64,000 nt of DNA, from NCBI GenBank assembly GCA_913043285.1, contig CAJWML010000008.1:98920-162919 (forward strand), in the 5' to 3' direction. The position numbers and the translations under genes are program-made. Below, in pieces: positions 7,990-17,156 of the stretch (its first letter is position 1; the number at the start of each line of letters is the position of its first letter). A model generated the notes under the pieces. The model searched no databases and was not told the DNA's origin. It worked only from the letters and a program-made list of their open reading frames with translations. The stretch comes from CAKZNE01 sp002695025 (lineage in GTDB: Bacteria; Bacteroidota; Bacteroidia; Flavobacteriales; Schleiferiaceae).

Positions 7990-9644
7990 TGCCAACCCTC
8001 AACTTCAAAGGAAAATCTTTCGTGCAAAACCATCACCTGGCGGTGAAGTACCACCAGTTGGTGCCCATGAAGGAAAAGAGCCTTACGGAAAAAGTCTCCC
8101 TGCACGACAACCTGGTAATACAAGGCGATAACCTGAAAGCCCTAAAGGCCCTGCTGCCAAATTATGGCGGTAAAGTAAAAGTAGTGTTTATCGACCCTCC
8201 ATATAATACCGGAAATGAAGGCTGGATTTATAATGATCGGGTTAACAGCCCCATGATTACAGAGTGGCTTGGTAAAACTGTCGATAAGGATGACTTGACG
8301 CGGCATGATAAATGGCTTTGCATGATGACTCCACGATTGAAACTTATTAAGGAGTTGATGGCTCCAGATGGCATTATTGCAGTTGCGATTGACGATAATG
8401 AAATATTTCATTTAGGAAGTTTGATGGATGAGGTTTTTGGCCCACTTAACAAACTTGCTTGTGCTCCATGGCAGGCTGAGCCTAGTGGAGGCAAAGAAAA
8501 AACGAGGCTTCGCAGTGGCCATGAGTATGTTATGATTTATCACAATGGTGACATTAGTTCCTTAAGCCAAGAAGAAAGATCTACAGGTAAACTTGATCGG
8601 CAGGACAAGTGGGGGAAATATCGAAAAGGTAGAGAGCTAAGAAAGTGGGGCGGCACATCCTCAAGAGAAGATAGGCAAGGTCAGTGGTATCCGCTAAAGA
8701 CGCCTACTGGAGCAACGGTCTATCCATATAAAAATGATGGTTCAGAAGGACATTGGCGTTGGGGGAAAAATCAAAAGATGAAAGCCATTATTGAAGAACC
8801 TGAAGTGGCACATTGGGAACTGAGTCCATATGATGAAGGAGTTTTGGTTAATGGTGAAAGGGAACGATGGGTACCGTTCGAGAAAATAAGAGATGCGAAA
8901 AAAAGTGTAGGATGGAGTACATGGTTAGATTCTTATGGTTTCAATGCCGATGCGACACGAACATTAAAAGAGCTTTTCGGAAAGAAGATATTCGATACTC
9001 CAAAGCCGATTCAACTAGTCGAATGGATCATCTCTCTTCACGAAGATGAGAATGCTCTTGTACTGGATAGCTTTTCTGGATCAGGTAGTACAGCCCATGC
9101 TGTGTTGAACCTCAACTATGAGGATGAAGGGGATCGTAAGTTTATTCTAGTAGAGATGGAGCCTGACATCGCTGATATCACGAGAGAAAGGGTACACCGT
9201 GTAATTCAAGGTGAGCCAAAATTCGGGTCAAAAGATCAGAGAATTATCAATGGAGTAGGCGGTACTTTCAGCTACTTTGAGCTGGGCGATCCTATTGAAA
9301 TGGAAAGCATCCTGCACGGTGAAAACTTTCCTTCTTATGCCGACCTGGCGCGCTACCTTTTCTACACGGCCACGGGCGAGGAGTTTGATCCCAACCAACT
9401 GAACGAGGAAGAAAATTTCATTGGTAGCAGTAAAGACTATGATGCCTACCTTCTGTATAAGCCCGATGTAGAGTATCTGAAAAACACCGCACTTACCCTG
9501 GAACGGGCAAGGAAATTTGCTGCCAAGAGCGGAAAGAAAAGCCTGGTGTTTGCCCCTGCCAAATTTGTGGATACGCATACCCTGCTGGAGCTTCGGGTGG
9601 ATTACTGCCAGTTGCCTTTTGAAATCTATAAACTAAAAGGTTAA
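7989..9644 (+). CDS. Type III restriction-modification methyltransferase (Mod)
   Basis: A 551-residue N6-adenine/N4-cytosine DNA methyltransferase of the beta-type order. The catalytic motif IV DPPYNTGNE (residues 69-77) comes first, and the S-adenosylmethionine motif DSFSGSGST (360-368) later. The stretch between, roughly 160-340, would hold the target-recognition domain (contains RLRSGHEYVMIYHNGD). As the Mod subunit of a type III enzyme it recognises the site and methylates one strand; Res needs it to cleave. The start overlaps the OLD stop (TAATG at 7987-7991), and its own stop overlaps the Res start in the same way. No phase-variable simple repeat is seen in the coding region. The recognition sequence cannot be inferred. 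Confidence 0.9.
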   Translation: MPTLNFKGKSFVQNHHLAVKYHQLVPMKEKSLTEKVSLHDNLVIQGDNLKALKALLPNYGGKVKVVFIDPPYNTGNEGWIYNDRVNSPMITEWLGKTVDKDDLTRHDKWLCMMTPRLKLIKELMAPDGIIAVAIDDNEIFHLGSLMDEVFGPLNKLACAPWQAEPSGGKEKTRLRSGHEYVMIYHNGDISSLSQEERSTGKLDRQDKWGKYRKGRELRKWGGTSSREDRQGQWYPLKTPTGATVYPYKNDGSEGHWRWGKNQKMKAIIEEPEVAHWELSPYDEGVLVNGERERWVPFEKIRDAKKSVGWSTWLDSYGFNADATRTLKELFGKKIFDTPKPIQLVEWIISLHEDENALVLDSFSGSGSTAHAVLNLNYEDEGDRKFILVEMEPDIADITRERVHRVIQGEPKFGSKDQRIINGVGGTFSYFELGDPIEMESILHGENFPSYADLARYLFYTATGEEFDPNQLNEEENFIGSSKDYDAYLLYKPDVEYLKNTALTLERARKFAAKSGKKSLVFAPAKFVDTHTLLELRVDYCQLPFEIYKLKG

Positions 9645-12160
9645 TGGAACTCAAGGATTATCAGAAAAAGGTTACATCCAAGCTGAAGGAATACCTCCTG
9701 GCACTTTCGGAGTTCAAGGACAAGTACGAAAAGGCCATTGAGTTTGACCCCGATATGGCCAAAGACTACAACTTTCCGCGTAAGGCCTGGGAGAAAGCCG
9801 TAGGCAATATTTACCATTCCAGTTCCAACGGTATTGATGAACCCTTGCCCGAGCTTTACCTGAAAGTACCTACGGGTGGAGGGAAAACCATTTTGGCCTG
9901 CCATAGCATCGACCACATCAACAAAACCTACCTGAAGAAGCAAACAGGATTGGTGTTATGGATCGTGCCCACCTCCCAGATCTATCGGCAAACCCTTACT
10001 AATCTGCGCAACCGCGAGCATCCTTACCGCCAGGTTCTGGACATTTCGAGCGGGGGCCGCACACTGATAAAAGAAAAGACGGAGCATTTCAGCCGATTGG
10101 ATACCGAGGAAAACCTGGTGATCCTATTGTTGATGCTTCCATCGGCAAACCGCCAGAACAAAGACACACTGAAAATTTTTCAGGATTCAGGAGCCTTTAC
10201 GGATTTCTTCCCGCCCGAAGACAATTACAAGGCCAATGAAGCCCTGTTGGAGAAAATCCCCAACCTGGATTATTTCGGGGAGGAAAACGAAGCCTTTGGC
10301 CGCACCCTTAAAACCTCTATGGGCAATACGTTAAAAGTGTTGCAACCTATCGTAATTGTGGACGAAGGCCACAAAGCCTACAGCGAAAATGCGCGGAACA
10401 CCATCCGCAATTTCAATCCATGTTTTATCCTGGAGCTTTCGGCCACACCCCCCAAAAACACCAACAAACTGGTGGAGATCACGGGCCGTGAATTGAACGA
10501 AGAGGAAATGATCAAACTGGACATTCACCTCACCAACAAAACCAGTCTGGATTGGAAAGATACCATGCTCAGTTCGGTGGAGAAGCGGGATGAACTGGAG
10601 AAAAGAGCCGTGGAGTACGAACAGAACACGGGGGAAAACATCAGGCCGATCAACCTTATCCAGGTAGAGCGAACGGGCAAAGATCAGCGCGAAGGAAAGT
10701 TCATCCATTCAGAAGATGTAAAGGAATTTTTGATCAAGCAGTGCAACATTCCTGAAGATCATATCGCCATCAAAAGCAGCGAGAAGGATGATATTGAAGG
10801 AATCAACCTCTTTGACAGGGATTGCCCTATCCGTTACATTATCACCAAACAGGCGCTTCAGGAAGGTTGGGACTGTTCCTTTGCATACATCCTTACAATA
10901 CTCACCAATCCCAGTTCCCAAACGGGTATTACACAGTTGATCGGACGCATTCTGCGTCAGCCCAATGCCCGCAAAACCAAGGTGCGTGAATTGGATGAAT
11001 GCTACGTTTATACCTTCAGACAAAATGCTGCCAGTCTCGTGAAAGGCATCAAGAGCAGTCTGGAAAGTGAAGGCTTGGGCGATATAGCAGGAAGAGTTTC
11101 CGTAGATAGCGGTGATGAAACCGAAGGTAATGTGTTAAAGGAGCGGATAATGAAGCATCGCCCTCGCTTCAAAGAATTTGAAGGTAAGATATACCTACCC
11201 AAGTTTGTAATACAGGAAAAAGAGAGTTGGCGTGATATCATCTATGAGGTGGATATTCTTGGGAACATCGATTACGAGAAGATCGACCTGGATGAGCTGA
11301 GAGATGTTTCGCTATCCAAAAACCGCAAACAGGAGCAGGAGCTGATCCTTGGCCTTTCGGAGGAAGAGCGGGCTTTGCTGAAGGAAAAAGGGCGCACCGA
11401 GAAAGACATTCGCCTGGAAATTGATGATGTGTTTATGACCCGCCAGATTGTGGATCTTGTACCGAATCCCTGGATCGGCTATGAGCTTGGTAAAAAGGCC
11501 CTGGAAATCTTCAGGGAGGAATATGAGGAAGATATTATAGCAGCCAACTTCGTTTTCATTATCGAGGAACTGAAAAAGGTTTTGGAAAAAGAGCGTAACC
11601 GCCTGGCCGAGGCGGTTTTCAGAAATCTGGTGGAAGACAAAACCCTTTGCTTCTTTTTGATAACGGGTGAGGGCGGATTTAAGATCCCGCCTCACATTCG
11701 GGTAAGGAGCAATAAGCAACTGATCCGTGAGGATAACACTGAGGTTCAGAAAAGCCTCTTCGACTATGTGCCCGAAGAAAATGTAAACGAACTGGAGCGT
11801 TCGGTGGCCATTTACCTGGATGAGCAGGAAAACCTGCTGTGGTGGTACCGCAACATGTCGAAGCAGGACTACCACATCCAGGGCTGGAAAAAAGGAAAGA
11901 TCTACCCTGACTTTATTGCTTCGGACGTGGGTTCTGAAGATTCAGAAAAGTACGGCAGCGTTTACGTGATTGAAACCAAAGGCCTACACCTCAAGAATGA
12001 TGATACAAAGTATAAGCAGGATGTATTTGCCCTGTGCAATGAATTGGGCACCCGCAAAGCCTGGAAGGAGCTCGACCTTGATTTTCCCGATGAGAAAATT
12101 GAGTTCCAGGTGATTTTTGAAGATGAGTGGAAAAGCAGGATTAATGGGATATTCAGTTAA
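9644..12160 (+). CDS. Type III restriction enzyme (Res): helicase-nuclease
   Basis: An 838-residue superfamily 2 translocase. Walker A is VPTGGGKT (Pro76-Thr82), the DExH box is DEGH (240-243), and motif III is SATP (266-269). QLIGRILRQPNA fits helicase motif VI. The C-terminus has IYPDF followed by YVIETKG (Glu777, Lys779), a PD-(D/E)xK nuclease pattern typical of Res subunits. It cleaves DNA when Mod-Res complexes translocating or sliding from unmethylated sites meet. It begins on the last base of the mod stop codon. The length is normal for Res and no damage is seen. It is the last gene of the tightly coupled run; the SIR2-like gene starts 35 bp later. Confidence 0.9.
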   Translation: MELKDYQKKVTSKLKEYLLALSEFKDKYEKAIEFDPDMAKDYNFPRKAWEKAVGNIYHSSSNGIDEPLPELYLKVPTGGGKTILACHSIDHINKTYLKKQTGLVLWIVPTSQIYRQTLTNLRNREHPYRQVLDISSGGRTLIKEKTEHFSRLDTEENLVILLLMLPSANRQNKDTLKIFQDSGAFTDFFPPEDNYKANEALLEKIPNLDYFGEENEAFGRTLKTSMGNTLKVLQPIVIVDEGHKAYSENARNTIRNFNPCFILELSATPPKNTNKLVEITGRELNEEEMIKLDIHLTNKTSLDWKDTMLSSVEKRDELEKRAVEYEQNTGENIRPINLIQVERTGKDQREGKFIHSEDVKEFLIKQCNIPEDHIAIKSSEKDDIEGINLFDRDCPIRYIITKQALQEGWDCSFAYILTILTNPSSQTGITQLIGRILRQPNARKTKVRELDECYVYTFRQNAASLVKGIKSSLESEGLGDIAGRVSVDSGDETEGNVLKERIMKHRPRFKEFEGKIYLPKFVIQEKESWRDIIYEVDILGNIDYEKIDLDELRDVSLSKNRKQEQELILGLSEEERALLKEKGRTEKDIRLEIDDVFMTRQIVDLVPNPWIGYELGKKALEIFREEYEEDIIAANFVFIIEELKKVLEKERNRLAEAVFRNLVEDKTLCFFLITGEGGFKIPPHIRVRSNKQLIREDNTEVQKSLFDYVPEENVNELERSVAIYLDEQENLLWWYRNMSKQDYHIQGWKKGKIYPDFIASDVGSEDSEKYGSVYVIETKGLHLKNDDTKYKQDVFALCNELGTRKAWKELDLDFPDEKIEFQVIFEDEWKSRINGIFS

Positions 12161-12195
12161 TATTCCGAAAAAATTCAGACTTTAACTGTATACGT

Positions 12196-13239
12196 ATGGC
12201 GAGAGAATTAAGTCGAACTGTGACTTACTATTTAGGGGCTGGGGCCAGCTATAATGCGCTTCCTATAGTGAATGAGATGAAAAACGGCCTGAACAAGATT
12301 AGCCGTAATTTCGGAAAATATCAGGCAATAGGAGATCCTTTCGCAAAAAAAATGTGGGAGGATTTTAACTGGCTTTCCGATCAACATACTAAGTATTACT
12401 CGATAGATACCGCAGCAAATGTTTTCTTCAGGAGAGGAGGAGGCTCAAGGAGCACAGACCTTCATCGCCTGAAAAATGCGGTTTCACTTTATTTTTTACT
12501 TGAACAACTCGAATGTGTTAGTGAAAAGATGGAAAGTATTAAAGATGAACCTATAGATAATAGGTATTTCCGTTTGTTGGCTTATTTCTTTGGTGACTCT
12601 CCTTCTTATAATCTTCCACCAAATCTGAACTTTATATCATGGAACTACGACATCCAGATTGAGCTAGCTTATCATCATTTTACAGGGAATGACAGGTTCT
12701 CAGAATCGACTAATGACCTGAACAGTCTTCCAAGAGGTGGTAAATACAATTTTGTAAAGAAGGATATTGATACAGGCAAATTGGTTCATCTAAATGGCAT
12801 TGCGGGTCTAAGTGAACACCACGAACAGAATGGCGAGGTTCTTTACAGCCTTTATGATAGGATTGAAAGAAATTCTATAGAGGACATTTTTAACAGCTTG
12901 AACAAAACAGATTTTTTCAACAAGTACAGCAGTGAGTATATGTTGAGTTTTGCTTGGGAGAAGGGGTTAAGCAGGGAGTATCAGAACAGAGCTATGGAAA
13001 TAATGAAGGCCACTGATGACCTCGTAATTATCGGGTACTCTTTTCCCAACTTTAATAGAGACACCGATAGAACATTGATAAAAGCTTTCCTGGAGAACAA
13101 TAGACAAGAAAAGCATATCTATTTGCAGGATCCAAAGGAGGATGTGAAGCGGAAGTTTGAAAATTTGTTCCAGCCTAAGAATATTCCTGTAACTCAAGAA
13201 AAGGACAAGGAAGAGTTTTTTATTCCTCCGTACATATAA
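12196..13239 (+). CDS. SIR2-like domain protein, probable NADase defence effector
   Basis: A 347-residue protein with a SIR2-like Rossmann core. YLGAGASYN (12-20) is the NAD-binding GAGxS loop. FISWNYDIQIE carries Asn150 and Asp152, VHLNG carries His198, and VIIGYSFPNFNRDTD near 275-289 fits the late SIR2 motif. Bacterial defence SIR2 proteins cleave NAD+ and abort infection. Here that is inferred from the motifs and location. The rest of the protein has no recognised second domain. It is on the same strand as, and only 35 bp after, the Res gene, so it may be co-transcribed and act as a back-up if restriction fails. It is convergent with the AbiV-like gene. Confidence 0.8.
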   Translation: MARELSRTVTYYLGAGASYNALPIVNEMKNGLNKISRNFGKYQAIGDPFAKKMWEDFNWLSDQHTKYYSIDTAANVFFRRGGGSRSTDLHRLKNAVSLYFLLEQLECVSEKMESIKDEPIDNRYFRLLAYFFGDSPSYNLPPNLNFISWNYDIQIELAYHHFTGNDRFSESTNDLNSLPRGGKYNFVKKDIDTGKLVHLNGIAGLSEHHEQNGEVLYSLYDRIERNSIEDIFNSLNKTDFFNKYSSEYMLSFAWEKGLSREYQNRAMEIMKATDDLVIIGYSFPNFNRDTDRTLIKAFLENNRQEKHIYLQDPKEDVKRKFENLFQPKNIPVTQEKDKEEFFIPPYI

Positions 13240-13297
13240 GTCGGAGTATTAGGCTTAAACCGGAGCTTGCGACACAAAATTTAGGATAGTCCCATGT

Positions 13298-14068
13298 TCA
13301 GTCTTGGCCGCTTCGTATGTCTTCCGAAAAGTTGCTTAGACTATTAGCTAAAGCTTCATAGGAATTTACGTTGGGCTTATTGATCCTTTTCACCAGATCA
13401 CCCAATTTGTCGTACCAGCCTTCGGTTTTCATCTGCTTTTGAAACCTGATCTTAATTTTGTCAAAAACATCATTATCAGTTGCGTAAGCCACCATGATTC
13501 CCTTCATGACCTCTTGAATTGTTATTAGTCGCTTTCGAACCACATGATATTCTTGTTCATTAATTGGTACATTCTGCGCAGCATCTGTATAAAATCCAAT
13601 CTGCCGCATAGTATCCATTCTTTCGAAGAACTTAATCTCCCCTTGAAACTGTTCGATCTTCATAAAGAGGTACCGTTTAACTATTACTTCCATTGCTCTT
13701 GGATTCTTAAAGAGCCTCATTAACCTCGGGAGATCTTTCTGTGCCTCAAGAGTAACGGTCTTTAAATCTTCTGAAAGTAGGCCAAACATTGCAAAAATCA
13801 GTGCTACAAGATATCTGAGCCTGTGATTCTTAAATAGATTATCCATCCCCGCTACCTCTCGAAATTTGAAGCCATTGGAATCCAAGGTCAGGATAAGAGC
13901 TTTTACCATCTCCTCGGTGCTAATGATCAAAAAGCCAACGGCTCCACCAGGGTCTGAAGTAGCTATGGCTTCCGCAGAACGTGCTTTTTTCTCTGCGTTT
14001 GCGATTATGAGTTTCGCTTCACTGAGGCACTCTTTCTTTGGTAGTGTAATAAAATTTCGTTGAGACAT
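13298..14068 (-). CDS. AbiV-like abortive infection protein
   Basis: A 256-residue protein taken from the ATG at 14068 (a TTG at 14107 would extend it over the end of the upstream gene). Residues about 12-60 read CLSEAKLIIANAEKKARSAE, then GFLIISTEEMVKALIL. This A-x-E-E-x-x-K-A helix pattern is typical of the AbiV family, a HEPN-clan abortive infection group. The rest is helical and charged, with no catalytic motif that I can point to. AbiV of lactococci blocks phage development by stopping translation; here only the fold relation is supported. It follows a 135-residue unknown gene on the same strand with a 28-bp gap, and faces the SIR2 gene end to end. Confidence 0.6.
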   Translation of the reverse strand: MSQRNFITLPKKECLSEAKLIIANAEKKARSAEAIATSDPGGAVGFLIISTEEMVKALILTLDSNGFKFREVAGMDNLFKNHRLRYLVALIFAMFGLLSEDLKTVTLEAQKDLPRLMRLFKNPRAMEVIVKRYLFMKIEQFQGEIKFFERMDTMRQIGFYTDAAQNVPINEQEYHVVRKRLITIQEVMKGIMVAYATDNDVFDKIKIRFQKQMKTEGWYDKLGDLVKRINKPNVNSYEALANSLSNFSEDIRSGQD

Positions 14069-14096
14069 TTTTCGGTACTTTCTAGATTCAGTTTTG

Positions 14097-14504
14097 TCAA
14101 CCTTCAACTTCTTTAATAGATGCGGCTTTGAATTGCCTCAGTCGTGATTCCAGAGCTTTTATCCTCATTACCTTCTCATTATTGGTATGGGACGGAAACT
14201 CAGTAATGGTTAGGTATAGGTCCTTTATATCATCACCCTTAAGTTTTACCCAGGCATCATGAAATTTTACTCCATCCTCCAGGCTGCAAAGGCCATTATG
14301 CTCCTCCTTAATCTGAAAATCATTTTTGTGAAAAGCATTTAAAATCTCCTCCGGGGAATACTTCTCCTGCTTGCCCATGTGCTTTGCAAAAACACGGTTA
14401 ATCGTTTTGTGGATATAGTAAATGTGATTTTTCTCACCCTTACGGAGGCCGTATCCCGGTTGTATAAACTTCGTGATGAATTCACTCAAATGCTCCTTGG
14501 TCAT
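14097..14504 (-). CDS. Hypothetical protein, partner of the AbiV-like gene
   Basis: A 135-residue basic, helical protein (MTKEHLSEFITKFIQPGYGL at the start, LKALESRLRQF-like helix near the end). I do not recognise the family. It has no signal peptide, membrane helix or Cys cluster. Its stop is 28 bp before the chosen start of the AbiV-like gene and on the same strand, so the two form a likely two-gene operon; a regulatory or antitoxin role is possible but unproven. Upstream lies hairpin-rich noncoding DNA. Confidence 0.65.
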   Translation of the reverse strand: MTKEHLSEFITKFIQPGYGLRKGEKNHIYYIHKTINRVFAKHMGKQEKYSPEEILNAFHKNDFQIKEEHNGLCSLEDGVKFHDAWVKLKGDDIKDLYLTITEFPSHTNNEKVMRIKALESRLRQFKAASIKEVEG

Positions 14505-15427
14505 TTTCTGTTTTCGTGCGAAAATAGAAATTCACAGAATTTAACCATCTCCCCACCTCCAGCAGGTTCATTCCGGTCGTCTTTCCGCTAACGCAGAAAA
14601 CCTCCCTCCATTCACCCGCTTCCGGTTCCGCGCATAAGCCGAGCCCTTCATTTCGTCCTGCCGCTGCGCAACAGACCTTCATTACAGGCTCAGCTTATTT
14701 GGCCAGCGCGCGTTTCGTTGCTATTAACCGTCTTTCGTTAACCTCAATAGTTTCATTTTAAAAATCCGTCTCCGGCAGGGCATATATCTTAAAAAGATGT
14801 TCAGCAGGTAAAGCGGTATTCCTCCTTCGGTCGCGGCAACAAATGCTGCCAGGTTCCGGTAAGTGCCGCCTGTGGCGGCACACACCTCCAGGCTTTGCCC
14901 CCCGCTTATTGCGGGGCCTGTCACCATTTGTGCATTCGCTCGGTCAGTCGTCATTCGCAGCTTCCCCCTGGGCGTTGGCCGCTTCATTCCTTCACTCCAT
15001 TCCGCAGCAAAGCGTGCGGCAATCTCGCTCTCTCATTTCAGCCACCACCACCCCGGCCGCTGCTTCATGTTTTGCGAGCCTGCTACTCCTTCGGGCTGCG
15101 GGCTGTCATGGTTTTTGCATTCCCTGCGGTCGCAAAAAACCACGCCAGCCCTTGTGTCGCTGCATTTCATTCTGGTAAGGCGTGTTAAAATAAATTACGC
15201 CTTACCGGCATTCCATTCCGCACAGGGGTCGCTACCCATATTTCATATTCCCGTAGCTTCCACCCTCAGTCAACTCGCGGACGGCTCGCGGTACCCGTAG
15301 ATGTTTTAAGTAAAAACACATCACTATCCCCGCTTAGGTCATCCGTTCAGCTCAAGGCTGTTTTACCTGCTGTCAGTTTGGTAAATATTCCCCCGTTTTG
15401 GTTATTTGCTCGGATCAGTGAAAAATT
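14505..15427. other. Hairpin-rich noncoding segment (about 0.9 kb)
   Basis: No convincing gene is present. Open frames here have no family resemblance, and their composition (runs of Ser, Pro, Arg, Cys, His) looks random. Several strong inverted repeats are visible: GTGCCGCC-TGT-GGCGGCAC at 14863-14881; CCCCGC-TTATT-GCGGGG at 14900-14916; GTTTTTGC (15111-15118) with GCAAAAAAC (15132-15140); and GGTAAGGCGT (15174-15183) with ACGCCTTACC (15197-15206). By eye it is richer in G+C than the genes on either side. It could be structured RNA, a recombination region of a mobile element, or remnant DNA. Confidence 0.55.
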
Positions 15428-16879
15428 ATGGAAGAAATCTTTAAACCCCGATTTTACAAACCTTCGCTCAATCTAATTGAGAGTCTTAATCAGTCTAAAG
15501 TTGGTGTATTGCCATCGGAAGGTTCTCAAATTAAACCTGCTGCAATAGAAATCAATCTATCCCCGAAGGGATACGCTATTGATTTTGACCCCTCCGCATT
15601 TGAGATAAACTTTGGCGGCTTTGATTTAGGAAAGTTTCCGGCAGATGTGCCGGTACTTATTGATAATACTCCTTATGAATTGACCAGTCTCTTTATTACT
15701 AACCGCTCAACTCGAATTAAAAAAAATTTTCTCTCACGTTCAATATCTGGATTTGTTACATCCCTTCAATCTCCAGGATTTAATAAATCGTTATCTTGTT
15801 TCTATCGCATGGTAATCCCATTGCAAAAGAAGATGAGTTTTTTATCCTGCATCGAGGATGTAACGGTAAGCACTGATATTACAGGTAAATCCAGAAATGC
15901 TTTATGCGTTAGGTTCAATGATGAAACTATAGTATGTATTGTTTTAGAATATAATGATGCTACTTACCTGGTCATTGATGCTGAGCAGCCTATTTCGTTT
16001 GACCCTTTTTCCGACTATGCCTTTTCCATCATCAATTCTTTGGGCTATGTTACTGGCCATTTGGCAGGTACTCACGGATATTTTTTCTCTTACCGCAACT
16101 TTGATATGGCCGTCCCGGATTTTTTGTACTACCATTCCATTCGGCCGGAAATCATCAGTCTCTATGAACCACTTTGTACAATGCCACGGGACTATTTGCA
16201 TAACATGCCAGAACAGCCGGATTACTATGAATCTGAGGTCATCTTAAGTCCACTGTCATTGGATCAGTTATCACGCCTTAGTCAGGCACTTTACGATTCT
16301 GTTGAGCTTACCTCCGTAATTCACCTCATTTTAGAATCCAGTGCTGCCAGCTTAATTTTTAGACCTGGCGGATACGCTATAGCTCTTGAAACCTTGGCCA
16401 ATATTTTAAAACCACCTCAAAAGCAAAAACTAAATCCGCTTAGTCCCTCTAATTGGAAGCATTTAAGGAAGACGATTATTGAAGTGCTGGAATCATTGCC
16501 AAACAAATCGGATGTGGTAGAGGATAGGGGTCTTATAGAAAGGCGTATAAATGACTTGAATAAACCTACCAACCATGCCCGGTTAAAAGCAGCTTTTGAG
16601 AATTTGAACATTGAGCTGACAAACGCAGAGGTGTCAATCCTTAACGCACGCAATGATCTTTTGCATGGCCGCATCCCAGATATAACCAATCAGAAAAAAT
16701 CACGTTCCCTTGAACGCATGAACGGGGATATGTTTTACTCCGCACTACGTCTTTACGACATGCTAAATATGCTGATTCTTAAAAGTGTGGGTTATAATAG
16801 TTACATTTTGAACCATGTAAAACTTGAAGAGGAAAACTGTCAGATGACGTTTGAGGAAGAACCCTACCGAAAGATATGA
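15428..16879 (+). CDS. Uncharacterised protein with C-terminal HEPN-like RNase motif
   Basis: A 483-residue protein. The first 270 residues look beta-rich and match nothing I can name. The C-terminal third is helical and contains NARNDLLHGRI, with Arg408-Asn409 and His413. This R-N-x3-H pattern is the active-site signature of HEPN ribonucleases, and the following Gly is common in single-protein HEPN defence effectors of the ApeA/RNHxxG type. A role as a phage-activated RNase is inferred from that motif and from its place in a defence cluster. The start ATG is the first in frame. It stands alone between two structured noncoding regions, which is also typical of cargo cassettes. An alternative is a housekeeping HEPN-fold protein without nuclease activity. 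Confidence 0.6.
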   Translation: MEEIFKPRFYKPSLNLIESLNQSKVGVLPSEGSQIKPAAIEINLSPKGYAIDFDPSAFEINFGGFDLGKFPADVPVLIDNTPYELTSLFITNRSTRIKKNFLSRSISGFVTSLQSPGFNKSLSCFYRMVIPLQKKMSFLSCIEDVTVSTDITGKSRNALCVRFNDETIVCIVLEYNDATYLVIDAEQPISFDPFSDYAFSIINSLGYVTGHLAGTHGYFFSYRNFDMAVPDFLYYHSIRPEIISLYEPLCTMPRDYLHNMPEQPDYYESEVILSPLSLDQLSRLSQALYDSVELTSVIHLILESSAASLIFRPGGYAIALETLANILKPPQKQKLNPLSPSNWKHLRKTIIEVLESLPNKSDVVEDRGLIERRINDLNKPTNHARLKAAFENLNIELTNAEVSILNARNDLLHGRIPDITNQKKSRSLERMNGDMFYSALRLYDMLNMLILKSVGYNSYILNHVKLEEENCQMTFEEEPYRKI

Positions 16880-16953
16880 TCCTTTGATAAAAATTAAAGA
16901 TCGGCAGCAAAGGTAGTCGGGCTGTATCTTCTGTTAGCTATAACCCTCCGTTG

Positions 16954-17047
16954 CCGCTTTTCAAGGTCAGGCCTCCGGTTTTGAGGCAAAATCTCCAATC
17001 CCGCCTTCTGCGGGATAGTATTTTCCCTCAAAAACCTTGACAAGCGG
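16954..17047. repeat. Long nested inverted repeat (three stacked stems)
   Basis: Three inverted repeats sit inside each other. Outer arms are at 16954-16967 and 17034-17047 (13 of 14 paired). Middle arms are at 16979-16992 and 17020-17033 (13 of 14 paired). Inner TCCCGC/GCGGGA lies at 16999-17004 and 17010-17015. The two right-hand outer arms are directly adjacent, while the left has an 11-nt bulge. The whole would fold into one 94-nt hairpin as RNA or cruciform DNA. It lies between the HEPN-like gene and the DUF6943-like gene and overlaps no supported gene. Possible roles are a small RNA, a recombination or transposon end, or a processing site. Confidence 0.65.
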
Positions 17048-17156
17048 AGTCGCCCGCCTTAAGGAAAGGCTTTCTCTTTTCTTTTTTCCCTTTTTGTTTT
17101 CTCTTTTGGATAATTGTGTGCGAAGCGCAGCGGAGCATAACTTTAAATCCCCAGTT

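Noticed and set aside
8900..9050. 60-codon frame in the Mod gene
   Set aside because: It is an out-of-frame shadow of the methyltransferase.
14724..15300. Several overlapping open frames rich in Ser, Pro and Arg on both strands
   Set aside because: No family resemblance, mutual overlap and random-looking composition in hairpin-rich DNA.
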